Shown here piece by piece: positions 48,901 to 57,004 of a DNA stretch of 64,000 bases. Each line of letters opens with the position of its first letter. The first letter of the stretch is position 1. The position numbers and the translations under genes are program-made. The notes beneath the pieces are model-generated. The model saw nothing but the letters and a program-made list of their open reading frames with translations, was not told where the DNA came from and ran no database searches. This DNA comes from Oscillospiraceae bacterium. Its GTDB lineage: Bacteria > Bacillota > Clostridia > Oscillospirales > Ruminococcaceae. The stretch covers positions 35,604 to 99,603 of the forward strand of contig JAFUOD010000018.1 of assembly GCA_017472735.1 (NCBI GenBank), given 5' to 3'.

Positions 48901-49689
48901 GCATATAGGCTTTTTGTCGCCTACTTCTTTTCTTGTTTCCAAATATTCTTCATAAGTCTTTTGCAAAAGCTCGTCTTCAAACTTAGCGTCGTCAATAACG
49001 GTCAAGAAGGTCGTGTGGCGGCAGTGATCCGACCAATATGTATCTATCATTCTGATTTCGGTGATAGTCGGGTCGCGGTCCTCGGACTTAAAGTAATTCT
49101 GGCAAAAAGCAATGTCGTCAGCATCCATGGCAAGGCCATAGTTCTTAACAAATGCTTCAAGACCTGCACGGTCGAGGCTTGTAAAACCGTTTAAAGTCTC
49201 AACCTCGGTAGGAATGTCATACTTCATCTTCAAGGTCTCGGGGAGGTCTAAGGAAGCCTCTCTTGCCTCGACAGGATTGATTACATATTTTTTGATCTCA
49301 GCAAGCTCGTTATCGGTCAAAGCGCCCGACAAAACATAAACTCTTGCGGTTCTTATTGTGGGTCTGTCGCCCTGAGAGATTATCTGAATACACTGAGCTG
49401 CCGAGTCTGCACGCTGGTCGAACTGACCGGGCAGATATTCGGTTGCGAAAACAATGTCGCCCTCGTTAGCCTTAACGCAGTCGGTTACAATATCGAGCTG
49501 AGGTTCGGAGAAAACAGTTTTCTTTGCATATTCAAAAAGCTCGTCTGAAATGTTCTCAGCATCATATCTGTTTAAAATGCGAACATTTTCAAGACTCTTA
49601 ATTCCCAAAAGTGTGCGAGCGTCAGATAAAAGAGCGCGTGCTTCGTTTGCAAGCTCGGGTTTCTTTTCAACAAATACTCTAAATACCAT
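45997..49689 (-). CDS. purL: Phosphoribosylformylglycinamidine synthase, single-chain (PurS-PurL-PurQ fused)
   Basis: A 1230-residue FGAM synthase. The N-terminal 150 residues correspond to PurS; the synthetase halves carry NETHNHPTEIEPFGGAATCIG, GRDGCGGATGSSK and GSIGGKDSMSGTFED; the C-terminal class I amidotransferase domain has nucleophile Cys in LMCGICNGFQALIKLG (about residue 1070) and SHGEGRFIA for the His. The clostridial single-chain form is common. It is the last gene of the purine operon; a piece of its 3' end is duplicated downstream. Confidence 0.94.
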   Translation of the reverse strand: MVFRVFVEKKPELANEARALLSDARTLLGIKSLENVRILNRYDAENISDELFEYAKKTVFSEPQLDIVTDCVKANEGDIVFATEYLPGQFDQRADSAAQCIQIISQGDRPTIRTARVYVLSGALTDNELAEIKKYVINPVEAREASLDLPETLKMKYDIPTEVETLNGFTSLDRAGLEAFVKNYGLAMDADDIAFCQNYFKSEDRDPTITEIRMIDTYWSDHCRHTTFLTVIDDAKFEDELLQKTYEEYLETRKEVGDKKPICLMDLATVAVKYLKKEGKLPKLDESEEINACTVKIDVEVDGVTEPWLLLFKNETHNHPTEIEPFGGAATCIGGAIRDPLSGRAYVYGAMRVTGAADPLKPVSETIKGKLPQRTIVTTAAAGYSSYGNQIGLATGIVDEIYHDGYAAKRMEIGAVIAAAPAENVRRECPDPGDIVILLGGSTGRDGCGGATGSSKSHTLTSLETCGAEVQKGNAPEERKLQRLFRNPEATKMIKRCNDFGAGGVSVAIGELADGLEIDLNAVPKKYEGLDGTELAISESQERMAVVIEPENVDKFLALAKEENLQACPVAKVQAEPRLVMMWNGKKIVDLSREFLNSNGADKHITITPAKPAVKDEVIEGGFVENYKKMAGDLNICSKRGLSERFDSTIGAGTVLMPFGGKNQLTPIQAMVQKISVEKKHTDCCSLMSWGYNPFIAEQSPYHGAYYAVVESVCKLIATGAKFEDVYLTFQEYFEHPGKDGKRWGKPLAALLGAFKAQKELGIGSIGGKDSMSGTFEDLDVPPTLVSFAVTTEKTQDIVTNEFKKPGNKVVLLRPEYDENDLPVTESLINLFNKVTSLMRSGKAVSCYTPGMGGIGEAVMKMCFGNGLGFKYAQDITVKDVFYYNYGTFLLEVTEDIPDAWVIGEVTGDGKLSLGNESVCLNELLGVYEDKLESVYSCNIPDRKTPMCNFEYKSESYPAPAIKVAKPKVLIPAFPGTNCEFDSAKAVRDAGAEPEIIVINNLNAEGITRSVDKFATSLKDAQMIFIPGGFSGGDEPDGSGKFITAFFRNAAIKEGVTDLLEKRDGLMCGICNGFQALIKLGLVPYGKIIDTDENCPTLTFNTIARHQSRIVRTRIASNKSPWLSLTNVGDIYSVPISHGEGRFIASEELIKQLAANGQIATQYVDLSGNATSDVHFNPNDSMFAIEGITSPDGRVFGKMGHSERIGAGLYKNVPGNYDIKMFEAAVKYFK

Positions 49690-49709
49690 GGCGTATACTT
49701 TTCCTTTCG

Positions 49710-50978
49710 TTATTCTTTATAGGCTGCAAGTGCTTTTGCGCCGATGTCGCGGCGGTAGAATGCCGAGCCGAAGTGAATTTTTTCAACCAAGCCGTAAGCC
49801 GAAGCGATAGCTTCATCAAGACTTTCGCCCAAAGCCGTTGCACCCAGAACTCTGCCGCCCGAGGTTACAAGCTTCGAGTCTTTAATTGCGGCACCCGCAA
49901 CATAAACACTATTACTGATTTCGTCGGGAATGGTTATTTCGTAACCCTTTTCATATTTAACGGGATATCCTTTTGAAGCCATGATTACACAGCAAGCGTG
50001 CTTATCGGCAAACTTAACCTCGCAATCAGCCAAAGTGCCGTTTGTTACAGCCTGCATAACAGTTAAAAGGTCAGACTCTAAAAGCGGCAAGACCACCTGC
50101 GTTTCGGGGTCGCCGAAGCGGCAGTTATATTCAATAACCTTGGGCCCGTCCTTGGTTATCATAAGCCCGAAGTAAAGACAGCCCTTAAAGGTTCTTCCCT
50201 CGGCGTTCATTGCGTTAATTGTGGGAAGGAATATTTTCTCCATGCACACATTTGCAACATCCTCGGTGTAATAGGGGTTGGGTGCCACGGTACCCATACC
50301 GCCCGTGTTAAGACCCTTGTCGTTGTCAAGCGCACGCTTGTGGTCCATCGAGGAGATCATGGGCTTAACAACATTGCCGTCGGTAAATGCCAGAACCGAA
50401 ACCTCGGGTCCTTCTAAAAATTCCTCAATAACAATGTTGTCGCCCGATTTGCCGAAAGCCTTATCCTGCATGATAGATTTAACAGCGTCATATGCCTCTT
50501 CACGGGTGAGGGCGATGATAACGCCCTTGCCAAGCGCCAAGCCGTCAGCTTTAATAACTGTGGGAATAGGTGCTGTTTTAAGGTATTCCATAGCGGCTTC
50601 AGCGTCGTTAAACACCTCGAATGCAGCTGTAGGAATGTTGTACTTTTTCATAAGCTCTTTCGAGAACACCTTGCTGCCCTCAATAATAGCGGCATTTGCT
50701 CTGGGGCCAAAGCAGGGAACTCCGCTAGCCTCTAAAGCATCAACTGCGCCCAAAACAAGAGGGTCATCGGGGGCAACAACAGCATAGTCGATGTTGTTTG
50801 CGTGTGCAAACTCGACAATTTTTTTAATGTCGGTCGCACTTATGTCAACGCACTCGGCATCACGTGCAATGCCGCCGTTGCCGGGAAGAGCGTATATTTT
50901 TGAAACGTTTTTATTTTCTTTTATTTTTTTAATGATGGCGTGTTCTCGTCCTCCGCCACCTACGACTAAGATGTTCAT
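49710..50978 (-). CDS. purD: Phosphoribosylamine-glycine ligase
   Basis: A 422-residue ATP-grasp enzyme: ILVVGGGGREHAII at the start, PGNGGIARDAE, the ATP-grasp stretch IKADGLALGKGVIIA and EYNCRFGDPETQVVLPLL. Makes GAR. It sits 20 bases upstream of purL. Confidence 0.94.
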   Translation of the reverse strand: MNILVVGGGGREHAIIKKIKENKNVSKIYALPGNGGIARDAECVDISATDIKKIVEFAHANNIDYAVVAPDDPLVLGAVDALEASGVPCFGPRANAAIIEGSKVFSKELMKKYNIPTAAFEVFNDAEAAMEYLKTAPIPTVIKADGLALGKGVIIALTREEAYDAVKSIMQDKAFGKSGDNIVIEEFLEGPEVSVLAFTDGNVVKPMISSMDHKRALDNDKGLNTGGMGTVAPNPYYTEDVANVCMEKIFLPTINAMNAEGRTFKGCLYFGLMITKDGPKVIEYNCRFGDPETQVVLPLLESDLLTVMQAVTNGTLADCEVKFADKHACCVIMASKGYPVKYEKGYEITIPDEISNSVYVAGAAIKDSKLVTSGGRVLGATALGESLDEAIASAYGLVEKIHFGSAFYRRDIGAKALAAYKE

Positions 50979-50997
50979 ACGAATTCCTTTCGCATTA

Positions 50998-52182
50998 TTA
51001 GTGGTGGAAGAGTCTCATGCCTGTGAATGCCATTGCCATGCCATATCTGTCAGCGGTTTCAATAACAAGGTCGTCTCTTATCGATCCGCCCGGCTCGGCA
51101 ATATATTTAACGCCCGACTTCTTAGCTCTTTCAATATTGTCGCTGAAGGGGAAGAATGCATCAGAGCCAAGTGCAACACCGTCGATAGTTGCAAGGTATG
51201 CTTTAGCTTCTTCATCGGTCAAAGGCTCGGGTCTTACGGTAAAGTATTTCTGCCAGTTGCCCTCGGCGCAAACGTCTTCTTCGTTTTTGTTGATGTAACC
51301 GTCAATAACGTTGTCGCGGTCGGGTCTGCCCAAGGTATCCTTGAAGGGGAGGTTCAAAACCTTATCATACTGACGCAAGAACCAAGTATCTGCCTTGCTG
51401 CCTGCCAAACGAGTGCAGTGAACACGGGACTGCTGACCTGCGCCGACGCCGATAGCCTGTCCGTCGTAAGCAAAGCAAACTGAGTTCGACTGAGTGTATT
51501 TAAGGGTAATAAGTGAGATGATAAGGTCTCTTACAGCACTTTCGGGAAGCTCCTTGTTTGCGGTAACAACGTTTGAAAGAAGCTCGCGGTTGATCTCAAA
51601 GTTGTTTCTGCCCTGTTCAAAGGTAATGCCGTAAACCTGCTTGGTTTCAACAGGTGCGGGAACATAGTCGGGGTCGATCTTAACAATGTTATAGTTGCCC
51701 TTTCTCTTTGTTTTTAAAATTTCCAAAGCCTCGGGCTCGTAACCGGGGGCGATAACGCCGTCGGAAACTTCACGCTTGATAAGCAAAGCGGTGGTAACGT
51801 CGCAAACGTCGCTAAGTGCTACCCAGTCACCGAAGGAGCACATTCTGTCGGTGCCTCTTGCACGTGCATAAGCGCAAGCCAAAGGAGATTCATCGAGTCC
51901 TTCGATGTCGTCAACAAAGCAAGCTTTCTTAAGCTTGTCCGAGAGGGGAATGCCAACTGCAGCAGAAGTGGGGGAAACGTGCTTAAAGGAGGTTACAGCG
52001 GGAAGTCCCAAAGCTTCCTTAAGCTCTTTAACAAGCTGCCAAGAGTTAAAAGCGTCTAAAAAGTTGATGTAGCCGGGTCTGCCGCACAAAATTTCAATAG
52101 GCAATTCTTCACCGTTTGCCATATAAATCTTCGAGGGCTTCTGGTTGGGGTTGCAGCCATACTTAAGCTCAAATTCTTTCAT
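50998..52182 (-). CDS. AICAR transformylase (stand-alone, without IMP cyclohydrolase domain)
   Basis: A 394-residue protein corresponding to the AICARFT part of PurH: KYGCNPNQKPSKIY, TSFKHVSPTSAAVG (catalytic Lys-His), RARGTDRMCSFGDWVALSD, AYDGQAIGVGAGQQSRVHC and SDAFFPFSDNIERAKKSGV. The usual N-terminal MGS-like cyclohydrolase domain is missing. That activity is supplied by the gene just upstream (52201-52923). Confidence 0.92.
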   Translation of the reverse strand: MKEFELKYGCNPNQKPSKIYMANGEELPIEILCGRPGYINFLDAFNSWQLVKELKEALGLPAVTSFKHVSPTSAAVGIPLSDKLKKACFVDDIEGLDESPLACAYARARGTDRMCSFGDWVALSDVCDVTTALLIKREVSDGVIAPGYEPEALEILKTKRKGNYNIVKIDPDYVPAPVETKQVYGITFEQGRNNFEINRELLSNVVTANKELPESAVRDLIISLITLKYTQSNSVCFAYDGQAIGVGAGQQSRVHCTRLAGSKADTWFLRQYDKVLNLPFKDTLGRPDRDNVIDGYINKNEEDVCAEGNWQKYFTVRPEPLTDEEAKAYLATIDGVALGSDAFFPFSDNIERAKKSGVKYIAEPGGSIRDDLVIETADRYGMAMAFTGMRLFHH

Positions 52183-52200
52183 TTTTGTTTCCTCCTAAAA

Positions 52201-52923
52201 TTACTGGTTTTTGTTTACGATTCTTGTCTGAGTTTCGCCTGTTGCAATGTCAATATATCTTACAAACAGCGAAACCTTGTTGTCGCTGTTAAGATTCTTC
52301 CAGATAAGGTCGGTAAGCTCGTCGATTGAAACATCGGGAAGCTCTAAGGTCTTAGGCTCGCCTTCGTAAGAGGGAAGGGGATTGCCGTCGCCGTTATAGG
52401 TGTGAATAAACTTTGCCTTGCCTGCAATGGGGTTAGAATAAGCATATGTAAATCTCTCGCAGGATGAGTCGTCACCCTCAGCGCTCTTTAAAATCGACAT
52501 TGCATAGTTCATATCGCCGTTTTCGAGGTGAATGATTCCGGAGATTCTGGGGGTGAAGTTGGGCTTGTCATCCTCAAATTCACGGGTTCTTAAAGCCTGT
52601 TCAAAGGTCATCTGCTTATCCATTAGCTCATAAATAGTGTCGGTCTGGTCGCCGTTGGTAACAATTGTTTTGTTGCCTAAAACTCTTACTGGATAGTAGA
52701 TGATAAGGTGGGGATCGGTCATCTTCGATTCATCAAATGCCTTGGTACGCATTGCTTCTCCCACGGGGACGAATACACGGTTGCGGCTGTTTTCGCTTCT
52801 GCCCATAATGAAGTAAGCGGTTACTGCCTTTGTGCTGTCGGCGCTTTTGCCGATGATAATTCCTCTGCCGTGGTAAGCCAAAGAATTAAGTTCGTTTGCA
52901 ATTGTAGAAACCTTCATTTTCAA
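52201..52923 (-). CDS. IMP cyclohydrolase, PurO-type family
   Basis: A 240-residue protein of the archaeal PurO-like IMP cyclohydrolase family: ELNSLAYHGRGIIIGKSADS, MGRSENSRNRVF, DPHLIIYYPVR, TPRISGI and AYSNPIAGKAKFIHTYNGDG. It would close the ring from FAICAR to IMP, complementing the truncated PurH downstream. It is unrelated in fold to the bacterial PurH cyclohydrolase domain. Start is either the ATG at 52923 or the one two codons on. Confidence 0.85.
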   Translation of the reverse strand: MKMKVSTIANELNSLAYHGRGIIIGKSADSTKAVTAYFIMGRSENSRNRVFVPVGEAMRTKAFDESKMTDPHLIIYYPVRVLGNKTIVTNGDQTDTIYELMDKQMTFEQALRTREFEDDKPNFTPRISGIIHLENGDMNYAMSILKSAEGDDSSCERFTYAYSNPIAGKAKFIHTYNGDGNPLPSYEGEPKTLELPDVSIDELTDLIWKNLNSDNKVSLFVRYIDIATGETQTRIVNKNQ

Positions 52924-52929
52924 ATCTCC

Positions 52930-53565
52930 TTAATCTATATATACTTTATTGTCTTTAACCGTAAGTCTTCCGTCGCAGAACAGTCTTACTGCCTCGGGCA
53001 GTATCTTCCATTCGGCTTCTTCCATAATTCTTTTCTGCAAAGTTTCGGGGGTATCGTCTTGCTTAACCTCAACAGCCTTTTGAAGAATTATCGGGCCTTC
53101 GTCACATTCGGGGGTAACAATGTGAACGGTAGCGCCCGAGACCTTAACGCCTTTTGCAAGTGCCGCTTCGTGAACGTGAAGCCCATAATAGCCCTTGCCG
53201 CAGAACGAGGGGATAAGTGCCGGGTGAACATTTATTATTCTGTTGGGGAAAGCTTCATAAACCTGCTCGTCGATAATGGTAAGAAAACCTGCCAAAACAA
53301 CAAGGTCGGTCTTGTCTTCAACAAGCGCATCAACAAGCGCTTTTGAATAGCTTTTAATGCTGTCAAAATTCTTTCTTGCAAGCACCTTTGCGGCAATGCC
53401 GTTTTGTTTTGCACGTTCAAGTGCATAAACGCCCTCTTTCGAGGCTAAAACCAGCGAAATCCCGCCGTTTCCGAGCTTACCCTCTTTTTCGGCATCAATA
53501 AGTGCCTGCAGGTTTGTTCCTCCGCCCGAGACGAGCACGGCGATTCTTTTCTTTTTCATATTCAT
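52930..53565 (-). CDS. purN: Phosphoribosylglycinamide formyltransferase
   Basis: A protein of about 211 residues: IAVLVSGGGTNLQALIDAE, NRIINVHPALIPSFCGKGYYG (catalytic His region) and SGATVHIVTPECDEGPIILQ. It transfers formyl from 10-formyl-THF to GAR. The ATG at 53565 overlaps the purM stop (TGATG); a TTG at 53571 is also in frame. Confidence 0.93.
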   Translation of the reverse strand: MNMKKKRIAVLVSGGGTNLQALIDAEKEGKLGNGGISLVLASKEGVYALERAKQNGIAAKVLARKNFDSIKSYSKALVDALVEDKTDLVVLAGFLTIIDEQVYEAFPNRIINVHPALIPSFCGKGYYGLHVHEAALAKGVKVSGATVHIVTPECDEGPIILQKAVEVKQDDTPETLQKRIMEEAEWKILPEAVRLFCDGRLTVKDNKVYID

Positions 53566-54614
53566 CAGCAAAGTACCACGCCTTCGTCGCCCTTAATTAT
53601 CTCGCCGATAACATAAGCGTTCTCGCCGTTTGCCTTAAGAATTTCAAGTGCTTTTTCAACCTCGTTTGCAGAAACAACGATGCTCATGCCGACACCCATG
53701 TTATATGTGTTAAACATATCTCTTTCGGGAATGTTACCTTCTTTTGCGATGAGGTCGAAGATGGGCAATACCTTAACTGCCGATCTATCTATCTTTGCGG
53801 TAAGCCCCTCGGGGATGGATCTTGGAATGTTTTCATAGAATCCGCCGCCTGTAATGTGGCTTATGCCCTTAACGTCAACGCTTTCCAAAAGTGCAAGTAC
53901 GCTCTTTACATATATCTTTGTGGGGGTCAAAAGGGTCTCGGCAACGGTCTTTCCGCCAAGCTCTTCGCGGGGGATATAAAGCTTGGGATTGTTATTATCA
54001 ATATCAAATACCTTGCGGCACAACGAGAATCCGTTTGAATGAACACCGCTTGAAGCAAGCGCAATAACAACGTCGCCCTCTGCCATTTTGGTGTTGTCTA
54101 AAATCTTTTTCTTGTCAACCACGCCCACTGCAAAGCCTGCAAGGTCGTATTCCTCAACGGGCATCATACCCGGGTGTTCTGCGGTTTCGCCGCCGATAAG
54201 TGCAGCGCCCGACTGAACGCAGCCCTCTGCCACGCCGCTGACGATTGAAGCGATCTTTTCGGGAATGTTCTTGCCGCAAGCGATATAGTCAAGGAAGAAC
54301 AGAGGCTTTGCACCGCAGCAAATAATGTCGTTAACGCACATTGCAACAGCGTCAATGCCAATGGTGTCGTGCTTGTCCATCAAAATTGCCATTTTAACCT
54401 TGGTTCCGCAGCCGTCGGTACCCGAAACCAAAACCGGCTCTTCAATTCCCTTAAGGTTTAGGCCAAAGCAACCGCCAAAGCCTCCTACATCATCAAGGCA
54501 GCCTTCGTTTTTGGTTCTTGCAATGTGAGACTTCATAAGCTCGACTGCCTTGTAGCCTGCGGTAATATCAACGCCGGCAGCAGCATAGCTATCCGATTTA
54601 GACTTGATACTCAT
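53565..54614 (-). CDS. purM: Phosphoribosylformylglycinamidine cyclo-ligase
   Basis: A 349-residue AIR synthetase: DVGGFGGCFGLNL, VSGTDGCGTKVKMAI, GAALIGGETAEHPGMM and ISHITGGGFYENIPR. Overlaps purN by the TGATG junction. Confidence 0.94.
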   Translation of the reverse strand: MSIKSKSDSYAAAGVDITAGYKAVELMKSHIARTKNEGCLDDVGGFGGCFGLNLKGIEEPVLVSGTDGCGTKVKMAILMDKHDTIGIDAVAMCVNDIICCGAKPLFFLDYIACGKNIPEKIASIVSGVAEGCVQSGAALIGGETAEHPGMMPVEEYDLAGFAVGVVDKKKILDNTKMAEGDVVIALASSGVHSNGFSLCRKVFDIDNNNPKLYIPREELGGKTVAETLLTPTKIYVKSVLALLESVDVKGISHITGGGFYENIPRSIPEGLTAKIDRSAVKVLPIFDLIAKEGNIPERDMFNTYNMGVGMSIVVSANEVEKALEILKANGENAYVIGEIIKGDEGVVLC

Positions 54615-54664
54615 AATATATTTTTCCTTTCAAATTATTTATTTGAGGTTATTTGCAGATAGGT

Positions 54665-56089
54665 TTATTCCTTGCCGTCCCAGCAATAGGTGCAAAGCTT
54701 GCATCTGTCAAGCCCGATGGATTCGATAAGCCCTTCGAGTGACTGGAATTCCAAAGAGTCAAAGCCCAGCTTGTGAGATATTGTGTAACGCATTGCCTTG
54801 CCTCGTTCTGTTTCAGAGCTTGCGTATTCGTCTAAATATTTAAAGCCCTCTTCACCCTCAAGCTCCATAATGGTGCTTCTTGTAATAAGCTCCATTTCGC
54901 TTGTTGCACGGCTGAAGTTTAAGAACTTGCAGCCATACATAATAGGTGGGCAGGCGCTTCTCATGTGAACCGACTTAGCACCGTTTTCATAAAGGAACTC
55001 AACGGTTTCGCGAAGCTGTGTGCCTCTTACGATAGAGTCATCGACAAACAAGAGGTTTTTATCTTTAATAAGCTCGATAACGGGCATTTGCTTCATTTTT
55101 GCAACCTTGTTTCTTTCCGATTGCTTTGCAGGGGTAAAGCTTCTTGCCCATGTGGGGGTGTATTTAATAAAGGGCCGTGCAAACGGAATGTGACTGCGGT
55201 TTGCATAACCTATTGCATGAGGCGTGCCCGAATCGGGAACACCGCCGACGTAGTCAATATCATATTTGTCTCCCGACTCGATATCATATTTTGCCATTAT
55301 CTCGCCGTTGCGGTTTCTCATCGCTTCAACGTTAACGCCTTCATATGTCGAGGTAGGGTAGCCATAGTAGCTCCAAAGAAAAGCACATATCCTCATTTCC
55401 TTGTTGGGCGCTTTAAGCTGAACGCATTTATCTGCAGTAAGCTCAACTATTTCGCCGGGGCCAAGCTCTTTATAGGTTTCAAAACCGAGCTTTTGGAAAG
55501 CAAACGATTCAAACGAAGCGCAAAAGCCGTCTTCGCTTTTGCCGATGATAATGGGAAGTCTGCCCATCTTGTCTCGTGCGGCAATAATGTCGCCGCCTTT
55601 TTTTAGCAGAAGAATTGAAGCTGTGCCGTCAATAACCTCCTGTGCAAAGGCAATGCCTTCAACAAGTGTTTCTTTAAGTCCGATAAGCGATGCCACCAGC
55701 TCGGTCGAGTTGATTTTTCCGCCTGTCATTGCGTTGAAATGGCCGAAGCTGTTGGAAAGATATCTGTCAACAAGCTCGTCGGCGTTATTGATGATGCCGA
55801 TGGTGCTGATAGCATAAGACCCTGCCTTGGTGCGTATCAAAAGCGGCTGTGGGTCGCTGTCGCTTATGCAGCCAATTGCCGAAAAGCCCTGCATCTCATC
55901 GAAAATGTGTTCAAATTTTGTTCTGAAAGGGGAGTTTTGAATGTTGTGAATATCCCTTTGCAATCCGATTGTCTTATCATATGCTGCCATGCCGCCTCGG
56001 CGAGTGCCGAGGTGCGAGTGATAGTCGGTACCAAAGAATACGTCTTCGATAACGTCACGCTTGCACACAGCTCCGAAAAAGCCTCCCAT
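54665..56089 (-). CDS. purF: Amidophosphoribosyltransferase-like protein lacking the N-terminal nucleophile cysteine
   Basis: A 474-residue PurF homologue in the purF position of the operon. The PRTase part is normal, with the PRPP loop LLFVDDSIVRGTQLRETVEF, and cysteines that could hold a Fe-S cluster (MRICAF, YGCKF, LCTYCWDG). The N-terminus, however, is MGGFFGAVCKRD: the residue that should be Cys1 of the Ntn glutaminase (MCGIFG in typical PurF) is Gly, and the glutamine-binding region reads GIINNADELVD and INSTELVAS instead of HNGN and SDTE. Glutamine hydrolysis is therefore doubtful; it may use ammonia or another amidotransferase. The nearest Cys is residue 9. Confidence 0.85.
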   Translation of the reverse strand: MGGFFGAVCKRDVIEDVFFGTDYHSHLGTRRGGMAAYDKTIGLQRDIHNIQNSPFRTKFEHIFDEMQGFSAIGCISDSDPQPLLIRTKAGSYAISTIGIINNADELVDRYLSNSFGHFNAMTGGKINSTELVASLIGLKETLVEGIAFAQEVIDGTASILLLKKGGDIIAARDKMGRLPIIIGKSEDGFCASFESFAFQKLGFETYKELGPGEIVELTADKCVQLKAPNKEMRICAFLWSYYGYPTSTYEGVNVEAMRNRNGEIMAKYDIESGDKYDIDYVGGVPDSGTPHAIGYANRSHIPFARPFIKYTPTWARSFTPAKQSERNKVAKMKQMPVIELIKDKNLLFVDDSIVRGTQLRETVEFLYENGAKSVHMRSACPPIMYGCKFLNFSRATSEMELITRSTIMELEGEEGFKYLDEYASSETERGKAMRYTISHKLGFDSLEFQSLEGLIESIGLDRCKLCTYCWDGKE

Positions 56090-56124
56090 AAGTTAACTCC
56101 TTTTCAAATTGGTTTTGCGGTTAA

Positions 56125-56622
56125 TCATTGTGCGTTAAGCTCAGCCTGAAGACGTGCGTCTTTTTCCAAAACTGCAGCTGCATCCTTAGCTCTCTTGTCG
56201 TCGAGCTTTTTGGCAAGCTCTGCGTCCTCAACTGCTAATATCTGAGCGCAAATTAAAGCGGCATTAACAGCACCGTTTATGGCAACAGTGGCTACAGGGA
56301 TACCGGAAGGCATCTGCACAGTTGACAAAAGGGCGTCAATACCGTCTAAGGTGGTTGATTTACAAGGTATACCGATAACGGGAAGAGTGGTGTTTGCAGC
56401 AATTGCACCCGCAAGATGAGCCGCCATGCCTGCAGCTGCAATAATGGCGCCAAAGCCGTTTGCACGTGCGTTTACAGCAAAGTCTCTTGCTTCCACGGGG
56501 GTGCGGTGTGCAGAATAAATGTGCACTTCATAAGGGATCCCGAATGACGCAAGAGTGTCGATAGCTTTTTTTACGATAGGAAGGTCGCTGTCGCTTCCCA
56601 TAATGATTCCGACTTTTCTCAT
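56125..56622 (-). CDS. purE: N5-carboxyaminoimidazole ribonucleotide mutase
   Basis: A 165-residue class I Pur[50 protein letters not shown] and [20 protein letters not shown]. First gene of the operon, directly behind the riboswitch, with AAGGAGGAA before the ATG. No purK is in the window. Confidence 0.94.
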   Translation of the reverse strand: MRKVGIIMGSDSDLPIVKKAIDTLASFGIPYEVHIYSAHRTPVEARDFAVNARANGFGAIIAAAGMAAHLAGAIAANTTLPVIGIPCKSTTLDGIDALLSTVQMPSGIPVATVAINGAVNAALICAQILAVEDAELAKKLDDKRAKDAAAVLEKDARLQAELNAQ

Positions 56623-56649
56623 AACTTCCTCCTTAATGATGAAAAAATA

Positions 56650-56697
56650 TAAAAAATTAAGGGCGCACTTATCCCTTTAAAAAAGATAAGTACACCC
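56650..56697 (-). terminator. Riboswitch-controlled terminator before purE
   Basis: On the minus strand GGGTGTACTTATC (56685-56697) pairs with GATAAGTGCGCCC (56661-56673), followed by TTAATTTTTT. The left arm is also the 3' end of the aptamer (CTGGGTG), so ligand binding and termination exclude each other. Confidence 0.88.
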
Positions 56698-56766
56698 AGA
56701 CGGTCGGCTGAAAGATCCTTTGCTTCATTGTGTCGATTCACATTTACCCGTCAGTCGCAAAGGCTA
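56692..56766 (-). promoter_or_regulatory. ZTP (pfl) riboswitch aptamer
   Basis: On the minus strand the conserved 5' part GCGACTGACGGG (56747-56758) is followed by a short hairpin (TGTGAATCGACACA) and the 3' signature CCGACCGTCTGGGTG (56693-56707); ACGG pairs with CCGT. This matches the pfl motif that binds ZTP/ZMP (AICAR phosphates), signals of 10-formyl-THF shortage. Binding should prevent the terminator and switch on purE-purL. Confidence 0.85.
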
Positions 56767-56815
56767 TAAAAATATAAATTCTAAGCCGTCATTAAAGACC
56801 ACTTATCATATACCA

Positions 56816-56845
56816 ATTCTACCATATATAATATATATGTGTCAA
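56816..56845 (-). promoter_or_regulatory. Promoter of the purine operon
   Basis: On the minus strand TTGACA (56840-56845), 18 bases, TAGAAT (56816-56821). Confidence 0.75.
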
Positions 56846-56914
56846 TCATTTAACTTTGACGAATTTGTGCATAAATTGCCGTGTCTTTTGGTCATTTTTG
56901 CGAGAGGCGGTTGC

Positions 56915-56942
56915 TTGACAAAAATTGTGGTTTATATATAAT
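56915..56942 (+). promoter_or_regulatory. Promoter of the aldo/keto reductase gene
   Basis: TTGACA (56915-56920), 16 bases, TATAAT (56937-56942). It is divergent from the purine promoter, about 70 bases away. Confidence 0.75.
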
Positions 56943-57004
56943 GATAGTAAGCGAAAATATTTATATTTATTGAACGCAATATTATGAAACGAGAGGAAAA
57001 AAGC

